This document shows positions 13,391 to 17,346 of a stretch of DNA of 17,346 bases, in pieces. Origin of the DNA: an uncultured Slackia sp. (GTDB lineage Bacteria > Actinomycetota > Coriobacteriia > Coriobacteriales > Eggerthellaceae); NCBI GenBank assembly GCA_937895975.1, contig CALBLG010000025.1:1-17346 (forward strand), given 5' to 3'. The notes beneath the pieces were generated by a model. The model had not been told where the DNA came from and ran no database searches. It saw nothing but the letters and a program-made list of their open reading frames with translations. The position numbers and the translations under genes are program-made. Each line of letters starts with the position of its first letter. The first letter of the stretch is position 1.

Positions 13391-13413
13391 ACGCACAAGG
13401 GATTGGAGTTGTC

Positions 13414-13857
13414 ATGTCCAAGCAATATAAGCGCATTTTCGCCGCACTCGATGGCGCAAAAACACAGGAAATGGTTGCCGAGCGCGCAATTGAGCTGGCC
13501 GCCAGCGAGCATGCCGAGCTGCTTTTGGGTCATGTGGTCGATTCCGTGCCCTACGAGGCCGCCGGCACCGACTTCGCCGCCCTGGCAAACGATATGAAGG
13601 GCAAGCTTGAGGAATCGCTCGGTGACATTCTTGAAGCGGCACGCAACAACCCCGACATCCCCTCGGTGAAGGTCGTCGTTAAGGCCGGCCGCATCACCGA
13701 AACGCTGAACGAGCAGCTCATCCAGCCGTTCGACCCCGATTTGGTTATCTGCGGCGAGCGCGGCCTGAGCAACATTAAATATGTATTCGTGGGCAGTGTT
13801 TCCACGTATCTCATCCGCAACCTGCGCTGCGATGTGCTTGTTGTAAAGCAAGACTAG
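13414..13857 (+). CDS. Universal stress protein (ATP-binding UspA type)
   Basis: This 147-residue cytoplasmic single-domain Usp protein probably binds ATP and acts in stress survival. The N-terminal strand YKRIFAALDG carries the conserved Asp, and the C-terminal motif G-x2-G-x9-G-S is exact (Gly114, Gly117, Gly127, Ser128 in GERGLSNIKYVFVGS), the signature of ATP-binding members. It ends in the usual VLVVK strand. An in-frame ATG 33 codons upstream would lie before the -10 box, so the ATG at 13414 with GGAG five bases before it is chosen. It is the only plus-strand gene here and stands alone between its own promoter and terminator. The physiological trigger is unknown. Confidence 0.93.
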   Translation: MSKQYKRIFAALDGAKTQEMVAERAIELAASEHAELLLGHVVDSVPYEAAGTDFAALANDMKGKLEESLGDILEAARNNPDIPSVKVVVKAGRITETLNEQLIQPFDPDLVICGERGLSNIKYVFVGSVSTYLIRNLRCDVLVVKQD

Positions 13858-13866
13858 TTTACGCAA

Positions 13867-13895
13867 GAAACGGGCATCGCGATGATGCCCGTTTC
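13867..13895. terminator. Intrinsic terminator of usp, bidirectional
   Basis: GAAACGGGCAT and ATGCCCGTTTC form an 11-bp perfect stem around a 7-nt loop, followed on the plus strand by TTTTA. It lies between the converging usp and tsaE genes and could serve both. Confidence 0.9.
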
Positions 13896-13949
13896 TTTTA
13901 TGGTATTAAGTATCTTTTTGGAACTAACTCTCTTTTTCAAATTTATAGG

Positions 13950-14402
13950 CTAGAAGATTCCTTCGCTCAATTCGATACCACGCTCGCCTCGCGGATGCGC
14001 GTGAATCGTGCGCGTACCGTCTTCTTCAACTTTGAAATCGAGCACAAGGCAATCGTCGGGAGCGGCTTCTTCGAATTTGTCGCCCCACTCCACCAGCGAT
14101 ACGCCGTCGCCTTCCGTAATGCCGTAATAATCGATGTCTTCGAGTTCGTCGGCATCTTCAAGTCGATACAAATCGAAATGGTATAGAGGCAAGCGACCAT
14201 CCGTGTATTCGCACACCAGGTTGAATGTAGGGCTCGTGGGCACATCGGAAACGCCCAAGGCAGCCGCAAAGCCCTGCGTGAAGTGCGTTTTGCCCGCGCC
14301 TAAATCGCCCACAAGCAAAATCACATCGCCCGCTTGCGCCCGCTGGGCGATTTTATGCGCGAGCGCCTGGGTCTCTTCGACACTGTGGCTGACGAATGAC
14401 AT
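13950..14402 (-). CDS. tsaE: tRNA threonylcarbamoyladenosine biosynthesis ATPase TsaE
   Basis: TsaE is the ATPase that works with TsaB and TsaD to make the universal t6A37 modification of ANN-decoding tRNAs. The 150-residue protein has the Walker A motif GDLGAGKT at 32-39, the TSPTF segment at 56-60, HFDLYR at 75-80 and the EWGDK region near 105, all family hallmarks. The start is supported by a purine-rich GGGGAAGAAG before the ATG. In many bacteria tsaB and rimI follow directly; here no partner gene follows and the gene ends facing usp. A strong hairpin separates it from the aldolase gene, so it may use its own promoter: TAGAAT (14463-14468, minus) with TTGCGC 19 bp upstream is a weak candidate. 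Confidence 0.95.
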   Translation of the reverse strand: MSFVSHSVEETQALAHKIAQRAQAGDVILLVGDLGAGKTHFTQGFAAALGVSDVPTSPTFNLVCEYTDGRLPLYHFDLYRLEDADELEDIDYYGITEGDGVSLVEWGDKFEEAAPDDCLVLDFKVEEDGTRTIHAHPRGERGIELSEGIF

Positions 14403-14429
14403 AGATCTTCTTCCCCTTCAAACAAAAAA

Positions 14430-14458
14430 TGGGTCAAAGGGACTGTCCCTTTGACCCA
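14430..14458. terminator. Intrinsic terminator of the aldolase gene, also a GGGAC-type palindrome
   Basis: TGGGTCAAAGGGAC and GTCCCTTTGACCCA are perfect 14-bp arms around a single central base. On the minus strand the stem runs into TTTTTT. It shares the GGGAC/GTCCC core with the palindromes at 3412-3445 and 4876-4963. Confidence 0.85.
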
Positions 14459-14482
14459 CAAAATTCTAAGCGAAATAATCGC

Positions 14483-15421
14483 CTACAGCGCAAAATCTTT
14501 CTCGCCGTTGAATACGGCCAGCGCGTCGGCGACCTCGTAGTCAGCCAGCGTGATGGCGGAAATGGCCTTGGTCAGGCGCACGGCCTCATCGAGCGAACGC
14601 TGGTGAATATTGCGGCCCGTAGCGTTGCCGCATGCATGACCGATGTGAATTTGGTCATGCAGCTGCGTGAGGAACGTTTCGGCATCGACGGTGGAACCGC
14701 CCGCGCACACCAAGCCCGTGCGGCCAGCAGCGGCGGAAGCGATGGCCAGGCTTTCCGCAGACGTGGCATCGTCGGTGGGCTTCGGCGGGTTCACCTTCAC
14801 GAAGTCGGCGCCCAGGCACAGCGCAACGCCGGCAGCGCCCGCGATGAGGGCCGGAGCCTTTTCGTCGGTAACGGCCTTGCCTCGCGGGTAAATCCACAGC
14901 ACAACCAGCAGGCCAGCGGCATGAGCCTCGGCAATCAGCTGGCCGGCTTCGGCGAGCATGGTGCTTTCGTATTCGGAGCCCAAATAGATGGTGTAGCCCA
15001 GGCCCACGACGTTCACGCCGTTCGCGCGCATATCGAGCACGGCCTCCAGGTCGTGCAGCTGCGGGCTGTAGGGGTCGTCCTGCGCGGTTTTCACCAGGTT
15101 GGTTTTCGAGTTCATCTTAACCAGGTAGTTGACCTCGGGGTAATCGGCCGCATAGCGGGCGACAAGGCCGCGCTGGCCGGCGCACACGCCGACGACGCCT
15201 TCGCTGGCAATCTTGAACAGATGCTCGGGGTCGAGATCGGCGGGATCGATGTTCTCGCCGTAGAAGTCGCCATTGAGGTGCTCGACCTTCTGGTCGCAGG
15301 CGAACAGCATCAATCGGCCGGTGCCGCGCGTGGCGGCCATGTAATTGTCGATGTACGTCTCGCGAGCGTCAGCGCTCACATCGGCGGGAACCTTCACCTG
15401 ATCACGGGTGATTTCGGGCAT
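14483..15421 (-). CDS. Class I (archaeal-type) fructose-bisphosphate aldolase family protein
   Basis: This 312-residue TIM-barrel aldolase of the DeoC/LacD/FbaB group has a plausible Schiff-base lysine, Lys209, in GADFVKVNPP. A phosphate-binding CAGGS lies at 239-243, and a conserved GNATGRNIHQ near 265-274 resembles the corresponding archaeal FBA segment. An ACDQKVEHLN segment at 41-50 takes the place of the archaeal DHG.EHG. The expected reaction is cleavage or formation of fructose 1,6-bisphosphate, pairing well with enolase in the same window. A related aldolase acting on another phosphorylated sugar cannot be excluded. AGGAGG six bases before the ATG at 15421 favours this start over the ATG five codons upstream, which overlaps that site. 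It is followed by a strong terminator. Confidence 0.8.
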   Translation of the reverse strand: MPEITRDQVKVPADVSADARETYIDNYMAATRGTGRLMLFACDQKVEHLNGDFYGENIDPADLDPEHLFKIASEGVVGVCAGQRGLVARYAADYPEVNYLVKMNSKTNLVKTAQDDPYSPQLHDLEAVLDMRANGVNVVGLGYTIYLGSEYESTMLAEAGQLIAEAHAAGLLVVLWIYPRGKAVTDEKAPALIAGAAGVALCLGADFVKVNPPKPTDDATSAESLAIASAAAGRTGLVCAGGSTVDAETFLTQLHDQIHIGHACGNATGRNIHQRSLDEAVRLTKAISAITLADYEVADALAVFNGEKDFAL

Positions 15422-15504
15422 GTCGTTCCTCCTCATGAAGACACGGTTTGCGATTGTCGGCGCTTGCGGCTGCGTATATGGGCGGCCGAACGCACGACCT
15501 ATTC

Positions 15505-15510
15505 AGTGTA
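15505..15510 (-). promoter_or_regulatory. Possible -10 box of the aldolase gene
   Basis: The minus strand reads TACACT, predicting a leader of about 77 nt. The same hexamer occurs upstream of nadE and hypB. No clear -35 is seen. The rest of the 253-bp gap 15422-15674 is GC-rich with no gene and only a GATTCGCGAATC palindrome (15659-15670). Confidence 0.3.
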
Positions 15511-15674
15511 GCCGATGCCAACCGAGCGCGACGCGAGTTCACGGAAACGGCAGCACGCGCGGCGCGGGCGGCGGGCCAAAGCCGTCACGCGTGCCGCACC
15601 CGCATCGGTTCGGCAAACGGCGCGGTTGCCTTCTCGAAACCGACCCCTTCGCACCCCTGATTCGCGAATCGGCC

Positions 15675-16490
15675 TTATGCGTAAGGAATCGGCGGGAATT
15701 CCGGCTCAAGCGCACGCTTGAAAGCGTAGCTGTCAACCCGCTTGGTGACGCGCGCCACCTCATCGGCATCGTAACCCGCAGCAACCAGCTCGTCTGACGA
15801 CATGCCGCGCTCTTTGTAATCGATGAGCAGCTTGTCGAGCTCGGCATAGGTGGAGCCCAGAGATATCTCGTCTTGCTGGCCCGGAGCCAGCTCGGCGCTC
15901 GGCGGCTTCAAAAGCACATGCTCAGGAATCGGCGGCACCTGGCCCGCCTGCTGGGCGCGGGCGTTCACCCAACGAGAAACGGCGTATACGTCGGTCTTGT
16001 ACAAGCCCCCAATGGGCGCATATGCGCCGGCGGTATCGCCGTACAACGTGGAATAGCCCATCATGGCCTCGCTCTTGTTGCCCGTGTTTGCCATCATCCA
16101 ACCGTGGTAATTGGCAAGGGCCATGAGCACCACCATGCGGCAGCGCGCCTGCGTATTCTCGCCAGCCGTAGACCTGTCGAAGCTCGGACACAGCGCCGAA
16201 AGCTGGTTTGCAAACGCCTGGTACGCATCGGCGATGCTCAAGCGTTCGACGCGCAAATCCAAGTTATGCGCAAGCTCTTGCGCATCGACGAGCGAATGCT
16301 CGGTCGAATACGGCCCCGGAAGCATGTAGCCGTGCACGTTTTCGGCACCGAACGCGTCGACGCACATGCATGCCGTCAGGCTCGAATCGATTCCGCCCGA
16401 TAGGCCCAGCACCACGCCTTTCACGCCCATCTTTTCGGCAAAACCTTTCAGCCCCTCGACGCAGGCCGCGTATTGTTCTTCGGCATTCAT
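15675..16490 (-). CDS. nadE: NAD+ synthase
   Basis: NAD synthase amidates nicotinic acid adenine dinucleotide to NAD+ using ATP, the last step of NAD biosynthesis. The 271-residue protein has the PP-loop motif LGLSGGIDSSL (SGGIDS at 31-36) that binds ATP, TGNKSE at 136-141, and GDTAGAYAPIGGLYKTDVY, all diagnostic. There is no N-terminal nitrilase/glutaminase domain, so this is the short form, which uses ammonia directly or a separate amidase. AAAGGAAG before the ATG at 16490 favours this start over an in-frame ATG 19 codons upstream. A TACACT box 29 nt upstream would give a very short leader. Its neighbours are unrelated in function. Confidence 0.96.
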   Translation of the reverse strand: MNAEEQYAACVEGLKGFAEKMGVKGVVLGLSGGIDSSLTACMCVDAFGAENVHGYMLPGPYSTEHSLVDAQELAHNLDLRVERLSIADAYQAFANQLSALCPSFDRSTAGENTQARCRMVVLMALANYHGWMMANTGNKSEAMMGYSTLYGDTAGAYAPIGGLYKTDVYAVSRWVNARAQQAGQVPPIPEHVLLKPPSAELAPGQQDEISLGSTYAELDKLLIDYKERGMSSDELVAAGYDADEVARVTKRVDSYAFKRALEPEFPPIPYA

Positions 16491-16518
16491 AGCTCGCTTC
16501 CTTTCAATCGATTCGGGC

Positions 16519-16524
16519 AGTGTA
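16519..16524 (-). promoter_or_regulatory. Possible -10 box of nadE
   Basis: The minus strand reads TACACT, placing the transcription start near 16512 and giving a leader of about 22 nt that contains the AAAGGAAG ribosome binding site. It also excludes the longer nadE reading frame. No convincing -35 is seen. Confidence 0.4.
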
Positions 16525-16571
16525 CCCCATTGCTGTTTCTGAGGCATTACGCGCCAGGCCCATTACGCGGA

Positions 16572-16595
16572 AACGGCCGCGCAGAGGCGGCCGTT
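16572..16595 (-). terminator. Probable terminator of hypB
   Basis: AACGGCCGC and GCGGCCGTT form a perfect 9-bp stem around a 6-nt loop, 33 nt past the hypB stop codon. On the minus strand only TTT-CC follows the stem, so the T-tract is short. Confidence 0.6.
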
Positions 16596-16627
16596 GCATG
16601 CTTTCCCAAACTTCGCAGGCGCGGAAT

Positions 16628-17287
16628 CTAAGCCTGCTGCATGGCGTGGATGCGATCGCGCAGCCAATCGGCCCATGCGTCGACGCCCTGCCCCTTCGTC
16701 GCGGCAATGGGGAAAATGGGCGCCTTGGGGTTGAGCTGCGTCACTTCGTCGCGGAATGCGTTCTCGTCGAAATTGAACACGCCCATGGTGTCGACCTTGT
16801 TCAAGATGATGGCCTCGCTGGCCTGGAACACGCCGGGGTATTTGAGCGGCTTGTCGTCGCCCTCGGGCACCGAGAGAATCATTACCTTGGCGCCTTCGCC
16901 CAAATCGAAATCGGTCGGGCACACGAGGTTGCCCACGTTTTCGACGATGATGAGGTCGAGATTATCCAGGTCAAGCGCATCAACAGCGCGGCGAACCATG
17001 TCGCTTTCCAAATGGCAGGCTCCGCCCGTGTTGATCTGCACCGCAGCGATACCTTGCGCGCCAATGCGCTTCGCATCGACGTCGCTTGCGATGTCGCCCT
17101 CGATGACGGCGATGTTGAACTCGTCGCGCAGAGCCTCGATGGTCGCGAGGATCGTGGACGTCTTGCCCGATCCGGGGCTCGCGAGCAGGTCGAGAACGAA
17201 TACGCGTTTCTCTTTGAACAGGGCGCGATTCTCCTCGGCCAAACGGTCGTTCTTGTCGAGAATGGGCTGCTTCATATCTATTTGCAT
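16628..17287 (-). CDS. hypB: Hydrogenase nickel-incorporation GTPase HypB
   Basis: HypB is a SIMIBI-class GTPase that, with HypA, delivers nickel to [NiFe] hydrogenase. The 219-residue protein has Walker A ASPGSGKT at 36-43, EGDIASDVDAKRI near 63-75, the metal-binding GGACHLE with Cys91-His92, the conserved ENVGNLVCP with Cys123, and the base-specificity motif NKVD at 163-166. It lacks both the N-terminal CxxCGC high-affinity nickel site and a His-rich stretch, so it is the minimal form. AGGAGG six bases before the ATG at 17287 fixes the start. An upstream ATG in frame (17326) would lie before the TACACT box. No other hyp or hydrogenase gene is visible; more may lie past the right edge. Confidence 0.94.
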   Translation of the reverse strand: MQIDMKQPILDKNDRLAEENRALFKEKRVFVLDLLASPGSGKTSTILATIEALRDEFNIAVIEGDIASDVDAKRIGAQGIAAVQINTGGACHLESDMVRRAVDALDLDNLDLIIVENVGNLVCPTDFDLGEGAKVMILSVPEGDDKPLKYPGVFQASEAIILNKVDTMGVFNFDENAFRDEVTQLNPKAPIFPIAATKGQGVDAWADWLRDRIHAMQQA

Positions 17288-17314
17288 GGGATTCCTCCTG
17301 TCGTTGCCGAAGTT

Positions 17315-17320
17315 AGTGTA
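17315..17320 (-). promoter_or_regulatory. Possible -10 box of hypB
   Basis: The minus strand reads TACACT 28 nt before the hypB ATG, predicting a leader of about 21 nt containing AGGAGG. If real, hypB has its own promoter rather than depending on upstream genes. The -35 area is near the window edge and unconvincing. Confidence 0.4.
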
Positions 17321-17346
17321 GTGCATCGCGGGCCAAACAGCACCAG

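Larger units (their letters stand above)
12990..13413. other. 424-bp divergent intergenic region between infA and usp
   Basis: This region is less GC-rich than its neighbours and I see no confident gene. It must hold the infA operon promoter, but no minus-strand -35/-10 pair is convincing. Small hairpins occur at 13054-13068 (TTTACC/GGTAAA) and 13245-13259 (GTTTC/GAAAC). AAGGAG on the minus strand near 13168-13173 is an isolated ribosome-binding-like site with no good gene behind it. The usp promoter lies at its right end. Confidence 0.6.

Noticed and set aside
15659..15670. GATTCGCGAATC perfect palindrome just after nadE
   Set aside because: It has no T-tract and no second copy in the window; one 12-bp palindrome in GC-rich DNA is weak evidence for an operator or terminator.
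1..17346. CRISPR array, transposase, integrase, toxin-antitoxin or defence module
   Set aside because: No regularly spaced repeats and no such protein were found on either strand; all long frames are explained by housekeeping genes or their shadows.

Overview
The window reads as a housekeeping stretch of a GC-rich, anaerobic Gram-positive chromosome, most likely an actinobacterium of the class Coriobacteriia (Eggerthellaceae-like). This placement is an inference from protein style and gene content: an alpha-operon core, a HypB-type nickel GTPase, an arginine/ornithine-type antiporter, an archaeal-type class I aldolase, and GGGAC/GTCCC palindromes between genes. No 16S or other decisive marker is present. 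Every convincing gene except one (a universal stress protein gene at 13.4 kb) lies on the minus strand.

Layout in plus coordinates (minus-strand transcription runs right to left). 23-1858: a cytoplasmic peptidoglycan-binding-domain protein and, directly upstream of it, a polyprenyl diphosphate synthase. 1859-2394: a tRNA-Leu(UAA) gene, and a small region in which the tRNA 3' end plus its downstream flank (47 bp) is duplicated exactly 186 bp away. 2395-4687: a Ppx/GppA phosphatase and a DivIC/FtsB-like division protein with a very long disordered N-terminus. 4843-6446: an APC-family basic amino acid antiporter followed by three tandem hairpins. 6585-8974: enolase and an ECF-transporter T subunit; between the antiporter and enolase lies a 36-bp inverted repeat around an 84-bp spacer. 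9076-12989: a small charged helical protein, then the alpha operon infA-rpmJ-rpsM-rpsK-rpsD-rpoA-rplQ. 13414-13857: usp on the plus strand. 13950-17287: tsaE, a class I fructose-bisphosphate aldolase-type gene, nadE and hypB.

The main logic is translation and transcription core (IF-1, L36, S13, S11, S4, RNA polymerase alpha, L17), central carbon metabolism (enolase, aldolase), cofactor and tRNA modification (NadE, TsaE), envelope growth and division (prenyl synthase, PG-binding protein, DivIC-like protein), hydrogenase/nickel maturation (HypB) and transport. Genes are mostly separated by clear intrinsic terminators and short leaders with purine-rich ribosome binding sites.

I do not see a CRISPR array, transposase, integrase, toxin-antitoxin pair or defence system. 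The most unusual items are the duplicated tRNA-Leu 3' end, the long inverted repeat downstream of enolase, an overlapping terminator/promoter that appears to give a leaderless ecfT mRNA, and the cytoplasmic PG-binding protein beside a prenyl synthase.
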